From: Phaeobacter sp. A36a-5a
Lineage (GTDB): Bacteria > Pseudomonadota > Alphaproteobacteria > Rhodobacterales > Rhodobacteraceae
Reading direction: 5' to 3'
Length of the DNA stretch: 64,000 nucleotides
Assembly: GCF_037911135.1 (NCBI RefSeq)
Contig: NZ_JBBLYU010000002.1
Location: 434,001-498,000, forward strand
Part shown: positions 47,049-55,824 of the stretch, piece after piece
Layout of the letters: every line of letters begins with the position of its first letter
How positions within the stretch are numbered: the first letter of the stretch is position 1
The notes under the pieces: model-generated
The model's input: the letters and a program-made list of their open reading frames with translations, nothing else
What the model was told of the DNA's origin: nothing
Databases searched by the model: none
Program-made: the position numbers and the translations under genes

Positions 47049-47507
47049 ATGCGTAGTTTTGATTTTGCACCGCTGCACCGGGCCACCATTGGCTTTGACC
47101 AGATCGCCGACCTGATGGATCGTGCACTCAGCTCTGATGTCGCGCAGCCGAGCTATCCCCCTTACAATATCGAAAAAACCGCCGCTGATGCCTATCGGAT
47201 CTCGATTGCCGTTGCGGGCTTCTCCGAAGCCGATCTGGGTGTCGAGGTGAAGGAAAACGCGCTCGTCGTTTCGGCCAAGAAATCCGAGGATGACAGCGAC
47301 CGCACCTACCTGCATCGCGGTATCGCGACCCGCGCGTTTGAGCGCCGGTTCACCTTGGCCGACCACGTGCGCGTCACCGGCGCCAGCCACTCCGACGGGA
47401 TGCTGCATATCGACCTGCAGCGCGAGGTGCCCGAGGCGCTGAAACCGCGCCGGATCGAGATCACCTCGAACAAGACCCGCGAATTGGACGCCAAACCGGT
47501 CAACTGA
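47049..47507 (+). CDS. Small heat-shock protein, Hsp20/IbpA family
   Basis: A 152-residue holdase chaperone that keeps unfolded proteins soluble. The alpha-crystallin domain (about 37-135) has YNIEKTAADAYRISIAVAGFSEADLGVEV, RGIATRAFERRFTLADHV and the closing GMLHIDLQREVPE. The N-terminal FDFAPLHRATIGFDQI is typical of IbpA types. An RpoH-type promoter precedes it and a strong terminator follows, so it is a single heat-shock gene. Confidence 0.94.
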   Translation: MRSFDFAPLHRATIGFDQIADLMDRALSSDVAQPSYPPYNIEKTAADAYRISIAVAGFSEADLGVEVKENALVVSAKKSEDDSDRTYLHRGIATRAFERRFTLADHVRVTGASHSDGMLHIDLQREVPEALKPRRIEITSNKTRELDAKPVN

Positions 47508-47545
47508 TCCGCGCTGATCGCTGAGTTCGGTCAATCCAGAAACAC

Positions 47546-47579
47546 AACAGCCCCCCGGATCCGCCGGGGGGCTGTTTGA
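47546..47579. terminator. Strong bidirectional terminator
   Basis: A perfect 13-bp stem AACAGCCCCCCGG/CCGGGGGGCTGTT with a five-base loop and T-rich tails on both sides, between hsp20 and the convergent phytase-like gene. Confidence 0.9.
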
Positions 47580-47598
47580 TTTTGTGTCGGGAGTCGGC

Positions 47599-49788
47599 TC
47601 AGTTCACCTTGAGCTGGCTGACCATCCCGATAGAGAAGAACATCGTCTCGCCGGAGGCATCATCGACGCCGTCGTTGTCCGTCACGACAAAGCCTTCTCC
47701 CTCGGCAGTGATCGCGAGGCCTTCGACCTTGTCCAGCACGTAGCCACCGGTTGCGGTCAGATCGGGCAGCAGATCGCGGACCAGCTCCTTGCTGACAACC
47801 GGCAGATCGCCGCCCAGCGGCGCAGGCTGCATCTCAGCCAGCGGAATGCGGTAGATCTTCTTGGTGATGGCGCGGAAATCATGCTGGTTGTCGCGTTCGA
47901 TCACATAGACATAATCGCCATGCGCCACGATCTCCGACAGGCCGGTCCAGCCGGTCTGCGGCTCAGCCTTGGGATAATGGACCGCCCCCCATTCCTTGGT
48001 TTCCAGATTGTAGGCCACAAGTTTGACGTGGTTCTTGGGATCGTCTTTCCACTCGCGCTGAACCGCCATCCAGAGCGTCTCGCCGATCCTGGTGATGCCT
48101 TCAAAGCCAAAGCGTTTTTCAACCGCCATCAGTTCGGCGGGCAGACCGATTTCACCCGTCTTTGCCTTTATCAGACCATCCTTGGAGACGTGATAGATCG
48201 CGTGCGGGATGACGCGATCACTGCGGCCTTCGGAGGCCACGTAAAAGCCGCCTGCGCCGTCAAGCGTAATGCCTTCCAGATCCAGTTTCTGGGCGGGGTT
48301 GCCGTCCTGCCGATGGATGCGGATCACATCGACGATGCGGGCCGGTGTCTGGCTGGGGTCAATCTTGAAGATCGAGGGCTGGAAGCCATAGAAACTGTCG
48401 TTGACCGCGTAGATCATGCCATCGGCATCCGCGACCATGCCCGATAGCGCGCCCCAGCCGATCAGTTCATCCGCCCCGGCAGAGGTCAGATGCGGATAGA
48501 CCGGCGCGCCATCCTGTAGCGCGTACATCATCACGTGGGCGCGGGGGCCCTTGTCGTCGATCAGGTCCTTTTCATTGGCGGAGACCAGCAGATTGCGCTC
48601 AGGCAGTACAGCGTAGCCTTCCGGGCCGACGCCCGAGGGCAAGAGCTGTGTCAGCACCGGGTTGGCCAGATCGCTGACATCGTAGACGCCGACAACAGAC
48701 GCCCGCTCAGCCCCGACAAATACATAGGGTGTGCCGTCGAACTCCGCGAAGATCACGCTTTCGGGTTCCACTCCTTTGGCGTCAGAGCGTTTGTCAGGGT
48801 AGTGGCCGATCTGCACGATTGCATGTTCGAAGGAAGTGCCACTGTCATAGACGACGGTGCCGTCCTTGTTAAAGATCGTCCAGCCACGCGATCCGCCCTG
48901 ATAGTCGCCTTCGTTTGCGGTGGCGAAATGGGCGTCATCAATCCAGGTCACCGCATCCGGTTCGCGCAGGCGACCCGTCTGGTTCTCCTCAAAAATCAGT
49001 GCACCGCGTTCGTCCGTGGCGTCGATACCCTCCAGATCGACAGCCCCTGCCGAGAAATGGTTCACGATCTCGCCGTCCCTGGAGACGATCACCAGATGAT
49101 TGTTCTCCTGAAGGGTGACGACGGTTTCCCCCAGCCCATTCACAGAGACATACTCTGGTTCCGGGTCCTCGCCTGCGATGTCAGCAAGGCCTGTCAGGCT
49201 CACCATCTTCATCGACGCGCAATCAAGGCCTCCCTCGGTGGTATTCACCAGCACCAGATTGCCCGCAGGCATCTGCGGCAGCATACCATCATTCAGATCC
49301 TCGTCCCGCTCGTTTTCGATCGCCACGGCGAGGAAGGCGCCATCCTTGGACTTGGCGAGTGAATCCGGCTGACCACCCAGGTCGCAGGATCCGGTTTCAG
49401 CGCCTGTTTCCGTGTCAAAGGATGTCAGCAGACCCGAGGGCTGCGTGTAGCTCTCAGAGGTGTTCACGCCCACATAGGCCGTGCTGCCAACAACCGCGAC
49501 CGATGTCGGCTCACCCGGCAGGGCGATATTGCCCTTGGGGGACGGATTGGACGGGTCGGTGATATCAATCAGCCCCAGCGCGCCCAGCGGGCTGTCGGTA
49601 TAGACCAGCGTCATGCCATCCGCTGTGACGTCGATGATCTCGGGCGAGGTCTCGCGCGTCTGATCCTCACCGGCGGCCATATTCTGGACAACGGGAAAGG
49701 CCGCGACGCGGTTAAAGGATTTCTCTGCCTGGGCGACACCAGCGGTGAGGGCCAGCACAGAAGTCAGGCACATGAGGCGCGGAAACAT
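47599..49788 (-). CDS. Exported beta-propeller protein with C-terminal phytase-like esterase domain
   Basis: A 729-residue exported protein (signal about 1-21). The N-terminal two thirds read like a propeller with repeated short beta motifs (DPSNPSPKGNIALPGEPTSVAV, LVSANEKDL, SGVGPEGYAVLPERN), as in choice-of-anchor or alkaline-phosphatase-associated propellers. The last third (about 470-729) matches the esterase-like phytase domain: KLDLEGITLDGAGGFYVASEGR, RFGFEGITRIGETLWMAVQ, and the metal-site-like VVTDNDGVDDASGET. It probably works on phosphate esters outside the cell, but no catalytic test can be made by eye. Confidence 0.78.
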   Translation of the reverse strand: MFPRLMCLTSVLALTAGVAQAEKSFNRVAAFPVVQNMAAGEDQTRETSPEIIDVTADGMTLVYTDSPLGALGLIDITDPSNPSPKGNIALPGEPTSVAVVGSTAYVGVNTSESYTQPSGLLTSFDTETGAETGSCDLGGQPDSLAKSKDGAFLAVAIENERDEDLNDGMLPQMPAGNLVLVNTTEGGLDCASMKMVSLTGLADIAGEDPEPEYVSVNGLGETVVTLQENNHLVIVSRDGEIVNHFSAGAVDLEGIDATDERGALIFEENQTGRLREPDAVTWIDDAHFATANEGDYQGGSRGWTIFNKDGTVVYDSGTSFEHAIVQIGHYPDKRSDAKGVEPESVIFAEFDGTPYVFVGAERASVVGVYDVSDLANPVLTQLLPSGVGPEGYAVLPERNLLVSANEKDLIDDKGPRAHVMMYALQDGAPVYPHLTSAGADELIGWGALSGMVADADGMIYAVNDSFYGFQPSIFKIDPSQTPARIVDVIRIHRQDGNPAQKLDLEGITLDGAGGFYVASEGRSDRVIPHAIYHVSKDGLIKAKTGEIGLPAELMAVEKRFGFEGITRIGETLWMAVQREWKDDPKNHVKLVAYNLETKEWGAVHYPKAEPQTGWTGLSEIVAHGDYVYVIERDNQHDFRAITKKIYRIPLAEMQPAPLGGDLPVVSKELVRDLLPDLTATGGYVLDKVEGLAITAEGEGFVVTDNDGVDDASGETMFFSIGMVSQLKVN

Positions 49789-49885
49789 CTGCTACTCCGA
49801 AAGTTGGACAATTGACTGCCCATGCTCCTGCCCGTTCTGCCTAACGGGAATGTGACGGTTCGATGTAGTTTTGATGATGCAAGAA

Positions 49886-49911
49886 GGCCCCGACAGCGAT
49901 CTGTCGGGGCC
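49886..49911 (-). terminator. Terminator after the succinate-semialdehyde dehydrogenase gene
   Basis: GGCCCCGACAG/CTGTCGGGGCC, a perfect 11-bp stem with a four-base loop; on the minus strand TTCTTG follows. Confidence 0.75.
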
Positions 49912-49923
49912 CTATGTTGCGGA

Positions 49924-51399
49924 TCAGACCGACATGCAGATGTATTTCATCTCCAGATAGTCCTCAATGCCATGGTGGCTGCCCTCTCGGCCCAGCCCCG
50001 ATTGCTTGACGCCGCCAAACGGCGCCACCTCGGTCGAGATGATGCCGGTGTTAACGCCGACAATCCCGTATTCGAGCGCTTCGGCCACCTTGTAGACCCG
50101 GCTCAGATCCTTGGCATAGAAATAGGAGGCAAGGCCAAAGATGGTATCATTGGCCATCTCGATCACGTCGTCCTCGGTCTCGAATTTAAACAGAGGTGCC
50201 ATCGGGCCAAAGGTTTCGTCCTGAGAGAACACCATATCCTGTGTGGCGCCGGTGATGATCGTCGGCTCAAAGAAGGTGCCGCCCAGCTCCGAAGGATTGC
50301 CGCCCAGGATCACCTCTGCGCCTTTCTCCTTGGCATCGGCAATATGTGCCTGCACTTTTTCAACAGCTTTCTGGTTGATCAGCGGCCCGAACTGTGTGCC
50401 CTCTGTCAGGCCATCACCAACCGTCATCTTGGCCACGGCCTCCTTCAGCTTGGCAGCAAAGGCGTCATAGACACCGGCCTGCACGTAGATCCGGTTGGCA
50501 CAGACACAGGTCTGGCCGTTGTTGCGGAATTTGCACATGATCGCGCCTTCGACAGCCGCGTCGAGATCGGCATCGTCAAACACGATAAATGGCGCGTTGC
50601 CGCCCAGTTCCATCGAACATTTCATGACGGTATCTGCCGCCTGCCGCATCAGGATACGACCAACCTCGGTGGAGCCGGTAAAGGTCAGCTTGCGCACGGC
50701 TTTGTTCTCGCAGAACTCCTTGCCGGTCTCAGACGCATTGGAGGAGGGGACGACATTGAACACACCAGCAGGAATGCCGGCGCGCTCCGCCAGAACCGCC
50801 AGAGCGGTCGCCGACAGCGGGGTCAGCTCGGCGGGGCGGGAGACAAAGGCGCAGCCAGCCGCCAGCGCCGGGCCCGCCTTGCGGGTGATCATCGCATTGG
50901 GAAAATTCCACGGCGTGATGGAGGCTGCAACGCCGATCGGCTGTTTCAGAACGGTGATGCGCTTGTCACGCTGGTGGCCCGGAATAGTCTCGCCATAGAT
51001 GCGTTTGGCTTCCTCGGCGAAAAACTCGATGAACGATGCGCCATAGGCGATTTCGCCGCGCGATTCCGCCAGAGGCTTGCCCATCTCGGCGGTCAGGATC
51101 ACCGCCAGATCCTCCTGGTTTGCCATCATCAGGTCGAACCATTTGCGCAGCACGCCCGCGCGCTCCTTGCCGGTCCATTTGGCCCAGTCCTTCTGCGCGG
51201 CCTCTGCCTGGGCGATGGCGCCTGCCACCTGGCTGCGGCTGACATCGGCCACCTGCGCGATCACATCGCCACGGGCCGGGTTGATCACGTCGAAGGTGCC
51301 GTCGTCGCCATCAACGAACTGGCCGCCGATATAGGCCCGGCTTTCCAGCAGGCTGGGGTCTTTGAGCAGGGATTTCAGATCTGTAGTCGCGTCAAGCAT
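49924..51399 (-). CDS. gabD: Succinate-semialdehyde dehydrogenase (NAD(P)+), GabD family
   Basis: A 491-residue aldehyde dehydrogenase that oxidises succinate semialdehyde in GABA breakdown. Seen: the conserved PWNFPNAMITRKAGPALAAG, the glutamate motif MELGGNAPFIV, the catalytic cysteine in NNGQTCVCANR, and FGGVKQSGLGREG near the end. The ATG at 51399 fits the family; the frame from 51489 enters the shared control region. Divergent from the hydrolase gene, with a palindrome between. Confidence 0.93.
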   Translation of the reverse strand: MLDATTDLKSLLKDPSLLESRAYIGGQFVDGDDGTFDVINPARGDVIAQVADVSRSQVAGAIAQAEAAQKDWAKWTGKERAGVLRKWFDLMMANQEDLAVILTAEMGKPLAESRGEIAYGASFIEFFAEEAKRIYGETIPGHQRDKRITVLKQPIGVAASITPWNFPNAMITRKAGPALAAGCAFVSRPAELTPLSATALAVLAERAGIPAGVFNVVPSSNASETGKEFCENKAVRKLTFTGSTEVGRILMRQAADTVMKCSMELGGNAPFIVFDDADLDAAVEGAIMCKFRNNGQTCVCANRIYVQAGVYDAFAAKLKEAVAKMTVGDGLTEGTQFGPLINQKAVEKVQAHIADAKEKGAEVILGGNPSELGGTFFEPTIITGATQDMVFSQDETFGPMAPLFKFETEDDVIEMANDTIFGLASYFYAKDLSRVYKVAEALEYGIVGVNTGIISTEVAPFGGVKQSGLGREGSHHGIEDYLEMKYICMSV

Positions 51400-51480
51400 G
51401 GCTTGCCTCCCGGATGTCGTTTGCTGGGAATGGAAATCAGCTGTCACTTGATATGTCCAGAAAGAGTGATGAGTCCAGAA

Positions 51481-51504
51481 TTTGATCAAATATACCGGCG
51501 GTAT
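51481..51504. promoter_or_regulatory. Palindromes between gabD and the hydrolase gene
   Basis: A perfect palindrome TTTGATCAAA (51481-51490) abuts a second one, ATACCG-G-CGGTAT (51492-51504). The latter has the form of a TetR-family operator. Just upstream GTCCAGAA occurs twice (about 51456 and 51473). This is likely a shared operator of the divergent genes. Confidence 0.6.
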
Positions 51505-51601
51505 GTGGCTCGCTATTGCGCCGCCGGTTGCCGTGGGCCGTTTGACATGTCCGACCCAAGGTAGTCAGGTAGGGCAAATACCAAAAAAGGGGAGGTCCGG
51601 C

Positions 51602-52387
51602 ATGGAACTGGACGACGCATATTCCAACGGGGCCTATATTGAGAACGCTGAAAGCTATCCGCCACGCTGGGCGGCCTCGGCCGAGGATTTCCGCAACGCC
51701 ATGCGGGAGCGGTCGCGTATTGACGTCTCCTATGGGGACAGCGAACGCCAGAAATATGACCTGTTCTTCCCGAAAGGAGAGAGCAGGGGTCTCCTTGTCT
51801 TTGTCCATGGCGGCTATTGGCTCGCCTTTGACAAATCCAGCTGGTCCCATCTTGCGGTCGGGGCGCTGGCCCATGGCTACGCTGTCGCCATGCCCTCTTA
51901 TGACCTCTGCCCCGAGGTGCGCATTGCCGATATCACCCGCCAGATTGCGGCGGCGGTGACGGCCATTGCAGCAGAGGTGCCCGGCCCGATCTCGCTGGCC
52001 GGGCATTCGGCCGGGGGGCATCTGGTGGCGCGGATGCTGGACAGGGCGCTGCTGCCCGCCGAGGTGGGGGAGCGCATCCAGACGGTTGTGCCGATTTCGC
52101 CTCTTGCGGATCTGAGACCGCTTCTGCGGACCTCAATGAACGACAAGTTCAAGATGGAGGCAGCCAGTGCGGCGGCGGAAAGCCCGGTGGATATGCAGGA
52201 CCGCTATCGGGCGGAGGTCACCGTCTGGGTTGGCGGTGAAGAACGCCCGGCGTTTCTGGATCAGGCGGTCTGGCTCACCGAAGCCTGGGACGCAGATCAC
52301 GTGATCGCCTTCGGCAAGCACCATTTCAACGTGGTCGAACCGCTGGCCGATCCTGAAAGCGATCTGGTGAAGCTGCTGACCAGGTAG
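51602..52387 (+). CDS. Alpha/beta hydrolase, arylformamidase (KynB-like)
   Basis: A 261-residue soluble hydrolase. Seen: an oxyanion loop HGGYW at about 69-73, typical of kynurenine formamidases, the nucleophile S136 in GHSAGGH, an acid in WVGGEERPAFLD and a histidine near KHHFN (about 240). The arylformamidase role (N-formylkynurenine to kynurenine) is suggested by HGGYW, but no kynurenine genes are adjacent. A GGGGAGG site precedes the ATG at 51602; the longer frame from 51482 crosses the operator. Confidence 0.8.
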   Translation: MELDDAYSNGAYIENAESYPPRWAASAEDFRNAMRERSRIDVSYGDSERQKYDLFFPKGESRGLLVFVHGGYWLAFDKSSWSHLAVGALAHGYAVAMPSYDLCPEVRIADITRQIAAAVTAIAAEVPGPISLAGHSAGGHLVARMLDRALLPAEVGERIQTVVPISPLADLRPLLRTSMNDKFKMEAASAAAESPVDMQDRYRAEVTVWVGGEERPAFLDQAVWLTEAWDADHVIAFGKHHFNVVEPLADPESDLVKLLTR

Positions 52388-52411
52388 CCGATCCGAAAGA
52401 TCGCGATAACC

Positions 52412-52440
52412 GGGCCGCAGAAATTTGCGGCCCTTATCTT
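52412..52440 (+). terminator. Terminator after the hydrolase gene
   Basis: GGGCCGCA/TGCGGCCC, an 8-bp stem with a six-base loop, followed by TTATCTTTC. Confidence 0.65.
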
Positions 52441-52647
52441 TCCAGGGGGCGTTTCGGCAGCCCGTGTTGAGGTCGCTTTTGGGCGATAGCTGGTGATTTC
52501 GAACCAGCGCCGTGGTGGCGCTCGGCCTATCGTGGTGTCACGGGTAAGGCGATGGCGTCGCCGCATGCACAGCATATTGCCCATGATTGATCTCAAAAAA
52601 CACGTCCTGAACGCCGGGACCTTTCTTGTAAGATGGAAGGGTCGACT

Positions 52648-53856
52648 ATGACTTCACGTCCTGAAATGTATCGTTTTCACAATGGTGAAAAGGCACCGCT
52701 GCAATTTGCCGTCTCCGAATATGAGACGCGGATCGCAGGCCTGCGCAAGATCATGGCAGACACTGGTGTGTCCGCCGCGGTCTTCACCTCGATGCACAAC
52801 ATCTCCTACTACTCTGGCTTCACCTATTGCGCCTTTGGCCGCGCTTACGGCCTGGTAGTGACCGCAAGCGAAGCCGTGACCATCTCGGCAGGTATCGACG
52901 CGGGCCAGCCCTGGCGTCGTTCGTTCTGCGACAACATCACCTATACCGACTGGCAGCGTGACAATTTCTGGCGTGCCATCAAATCGGTAAGCGGCGAGGG
53001 CGTGGTGGTCGGCTATGAGAGCGACCACCTGACCCTGCTGCAGAAGGCCAAGCTGGAGGGCTTCCTGAAGCCGTCACAGCTGGTGGACCTTTATGAGCCG
53101 ACCATGCGCCAGCGGATGGGCAAATCCGCAGCTGAACTGGAGATGATCCGGGCCGGTGCTGCGGTGGCGGACGTCGGCGGCTTTGCCATCCGCGACGCGG
53201 TCAGGGAAGGTGCGCGGGAGATTGACGTGGCGATGGCGGGCCGTGACGCGATGGAGCTGGAGATTGCCAAGCGTTTCCCGGATGCCGAATACCGCGATAC
53301 CTGGGTCTGGTTCCAGTCCGGCATCAACACCGATGGCGCCCATAACCCGGTGACCGGCCGCACCCTGCAGCGCGGAGATATACTTTCCCTGAATACTTTC
53401 CCGATGATTTCAGGATATTACACCGCGCTGGAGCGGACCATGTTTGTAAAGGAGGTGGATGCCGACTCGCTGCGCATCTGGGAGGCCAATGTGGCGGCTC
53501 ATGAGCTGGGCATCTCGCTCTTGAAACCGGGGGCAAGCTGTGCGGAGATCACTCATCAGATCAATGCCTTCTTTGAGGAGCAGGACCTGCTGCAATACCG
53601 CACCTTCGGCTATGGTCACTCGTTCGGCGTCCTGTCGCACTACTATGGTCGCGAGGCCGGGCTGGAGCTGCGCGAGGACATCGACACGGTGCTGGAGCCG
53701 GGCATGGTGATTTCTATGGAGCCGATGCTGACCATCGCCGACGGCCAGCCCGGCGCCGGCGGCTACCGTGAGCATGACATCCTGATCATCCACGAGGACG
53801 GCAACGAGAACATCACCAAATACCCCTACGGGCCGGAGTTCAACGTCGTCGGCTGA
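52648..53856 (+). CDS. Creatinase (creatine amidinohydrolase)
   Basis: A 402-residue M24-family enzyme that cleaves creatine to sarcosine and urea. Family signatures of creatinase rather than of aminopeptidases are clear: FTSMHNISYYSGFTYC, DTWTWFQSGINTDGAHNPVT-like residues (about 225-245), FPMISGYYTALERT, and FGYGHSFGVLSHYYGREAG with the catalytic histidine. The metal ligands of M24 peptidases are replaced, as in known creatinases, and the length equals theirs. The ATG at 52648 follows GGAAGG. No creatininase or sarcosine oxidase genes lie nearby. Confidence 0.9.
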   Translation: MTSRPEMYRFHNGEKAPLQFAVSEYETRIAGLRKIMADTGVSAAVFTSMHNISYYSGFTYCAFGRAYGLVVTASEAVTISAGIDAGQPWRRSFCDNITYTDWQRDNFWRAIKSVSGEGVVVGYESDHLTLLQKAKLEGFLKPSQLVDLYEPTMRQRMGKSAAELEMIRAGAAVADVGGFAIRDAVREGAREIDVAMAGRDAMELEIAKRFPDAEYRDTWVWFQSGINTDGAHNPVTGRTLQRGDILSLNTFPMISGYYTALERTMFVKEVDADSLRIWEANVAAHELGISLLKPGASCAEITHQINAFFEEQDLLQYRTFGYGHSFGVLSHYYGREAGLELREDIDTVLEPGMVISMEPMLTIADGQPGAGGYREHDILIIHEDGNENITKYPYGPEFNVVG

Positions 53857-53887
53857 CCCCGGCGCTGGATGGGCTGAAATATTATCG

Positions 53888-53972
53888 GCAGGCGAGTGCT
53901 CCCGCCTGCTCCCCGCCTCCCGAAGGGAGGCCGTCCCAGTTGGGCGTGGCACCGTGCAAGGCACGGTGCCAC
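53888..53972. repeat. Three tandem perfect hairpins
   Basis: GCAGGCG/CGCCTGC (53888-53909), GCCTCCC-GAA-GGGAGGC (53915-53931) and GTGGCACCGTGC-AAG-GCACGGTGCCAC (53946-53972) follow one another within 85 bases. No T run follows any of them. This is a REP-like structured element rather than a plain terminator. It lies in the 350-base gap between creatinase and pssA. Confidence 0.8.
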
Positions 53973-54207
53973 ATCGCACTTCCGAAGGTCTCCCCCGATC
54001 TGCGAGCGGCGGGGTGCCGCGCGTCTTCGCTGCGGGTGTCGGATGATCCTGCCGTCAGACCGGACCGGTGTGTCGCAAAGATTGCGCTGGCGTCCGGCAT
54101 GAGGCATATGTGCGCTAAGGCGACATCTGATCCAGCGATCACGCCCGGTTCCCGGCTTATGCGGGGCTGCGGTGGATCCCGGTCGTGAACAAGGACATAT
54201 CACAGCC

Positions 54208-54960
54208 ATGCACCACCCCCCGGAGAAGCGAAAATCCGAATATGCGCTGATCCAGCTGTTGCCGAACATGATGACCATCGCGGCCATCTGTGCGGGGCTG
54301 TCTGCGATCCGCTTTGGGGTGCAGGGCAACTACACGCTGGCGGTTCAGCTGATCCTGGCGGCTGCGATCCTTGACGGGTTTGACGGGCGTCTGGCGCGTA
54401 TCCTGCGCAGCGACAGCAAGATGGGCGCTGAGCTCGATTCGCTGGCGGATTTCCTCAACTTCGGCGTCGCCTCACCGCTGGTGATCTACTATTGGGCATT
54501 GCAGGATATGCGCGGCCTCGGCTGGCTCGCGGTGCTGGTGTTCTCGGTCTGCTGCGTGGTGCGTCTGGCGCGCTTTAATGTCTCCACCAAGTCCGAGCAG
54601 AAAGTCACCGCAAAAAGCGTCTATTTCGAAGGCGTCCCATCTCCGGCGGGGGCGCTCCTGGCCATGCTGCCGATGTTCATCTCATTTGCCTTCGCCGACG
54701 CGCCGGTGGTCCCGGACATTCTGATTTGCCTTCACATGGTTGTCATTGGATTGCTTATGATCAGCCATGTGCCAACCTGGTCGCTGAAGGCTGTCAAAAT
54801 TTCGCGCGAAAACGTGAAGTACTTCTTGGTCGGTTTTGCCTTTGCGGGGGCAGCCGTCCTGATTTACGCATGGATTACGTTGGTGATCCTGTGCCTTGGG
54901 TATGCCGCGATGGTGGCCTGGGGATTGGTTAAGAGGAAAACGCCGGAGACCGGCGCATAA
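54208..54960 (+). CDS. pssA: CDP-diacylglycerol--serine O-phosphatidyltransferase
   Basis: A 250-residue inner-membrane enzyme (CDP-alcohol phosphotransferase family) making phosphatidylserine. The catalytic motif D-G-x2-A-R-x8-G-x3-D-x3-D is complete at about residues 59-81, and about eight hydrophobic helices follow. The ATG at 54208 is used, with AAGGA 13 bases upstream; the frame from 54172 is longer by 12 residues. psd is not next to it, unlike in many relatives. Confidence 0.9.
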   Translation: MHHPPEKRKSEYALIQLLPNMMTIAAICAGLSAIRFGVQGNYTLAVQLILAAAILDGFDGRLARILRSDSKMGAELDSLADFLNFGVASPLVIYYWALQDMRGLGWLAVLVFSVCCVVRLARFNVSTKSEQKVTAKSVYFEGVPSPAGALLAMLPMFISFAFADAPVVPDILICLHMVVIGLLMISHVPTWSLKAVKISRENVKYFLVGFAFAGAAVLIYAWITLVILCLGYAAMVAWGLVKRKTPETGA

Positions 54961-54978
54961 AAGAGTAAGGGTGGAGAA

Positions 54979-55605
54979 TTGGATATAAAGGCTGTTGAAA
55001 CGTCGTATGCCCGTTGGGCGCCCGTTTATGACAAGACCTTCGGGGCGATCACCAATGTCGGCCGCCGCCGCGCTGTTGGGTACGTCAACGAACATCGCAG
55101 CGGTCGGGTTCTGGAGGTGGGCGTTGGCACCGGCCTCTCTCTGCCGCTCTACAAATCCCACCTGAAAGTCACCGGTATCGACTTCAGCGAAGACATGCTG
55201 CGCAAGGCGAAAAAACGTGTCGCCGAAAACAAGCTGCATCATGTCGAGGCACTGCGTCAGATGGATGCGCGCGCGCTCGATTTCCCCGATGCCACCTTCG
55301 ACACCGTTTCTGCCATGCATGTCCTGTCGGTTGTGCCCGATCCAGAGAAGGTGATGGGCGAGATTGCCCGTGTCCTCAAACCCGGGGGCAAGGTTGTCAT
55401 CACCAATCATTTTCTGCGCGAACAGGGGGTGCTGGCCTTCATTGAACGGGTTTCGGCGCCCTTTGCCAATGTGCTGGGCTGGCATTCGGATTTTGAACTC
55501 GACACGATCCTCGGTGAAGATCATCTGTCCGTGGAGCATCATCAGCCCTTGCCGCCCTTTGGCCTGATGACGTTTCTGGTGCTGTCCAAAATTCAGTCCG
55601 TCTGA
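54979..55605 (+). CDS. pmtA: Phosphatidylethanolamine N-methyltransferase
   Basis: A 208-residue cytosolic SAM methyltransferase that converts phosphatidylethanolamine to phosphatidylcholine, of the Rhodobacter PmtA type. Seen: YARWAPVYDKTFGAI, SAM motif I RVLEVGVGTGLSLPLY, and VLKPGGKVVITNHF. The start is TTG at 54979, with AAGGG seven bases upstream. It follows pssA by 18 bases, linking phosphatidylserine and phosphatidylcholine steps in one operon. A terminator follows. Confidence 0.92.
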   Translation: MDIKAVETSYARWAPVYDKTFGAITNVGRRRAVGYVNEHRSGRVLEVGVGTGLSLPLYKSHLKVTGIDFSEDMLRKAKKRVAENKLHHVEALRQMDARALDFPDATFDTVSAMHVLSVVPDPEKVMGEIARVLKPGGKVVITNHFLREQGVLAFIERVSAPFANVLGWHSDFELDTILGEDHLSVEHHQPLPPFGLMTFLVLSKIQSV

Positions 55606-55642
55606 GCCGCCGTGCCGCACGGTGGGGGCGTCATCTGACGGC

Positions 55643-55673
55643 AAAGACCGATCGGGGAGCCGGTCGGTCTTTT
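55643..55673 (+). terminator. Terminator after pssA-pmtA
   Basis: AAAGACCGA/TCGGTCTTT, a 9-bp stem with a 12-base loop that can extend further, followed by T. Confidence 0.8.
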
Positions 55674-55760
55674 CATTGCGGGGTGGCTCTGCAAAACTAT
55701 CGCCAACCGGCCTGATGTCTGGTGCCTGATGACGGCACGGCAGTCGGGTTTTCTTTATCC

Positions 55761-55789
55761 GGGGGATGTAAATTATGTTCACATTCCCC
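55761..55789. promoter_or_regulatory. Inverted repeat upstream of the coiled-coil/AAA+ cluster
   Basis: GGGGGATGT and ACATTCCCC pair over nine positions (one G-T) around an 11-base AT-rich spacer, 36 bases before the first start codon of the cluster. It is a likely operator or 5' leader structure for this transcript. Confidence 0.6.
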
Positions 55790-55824
55790 ATATGACACAT
55801 AAGGCATTGCAGAAAGGGCACTTT

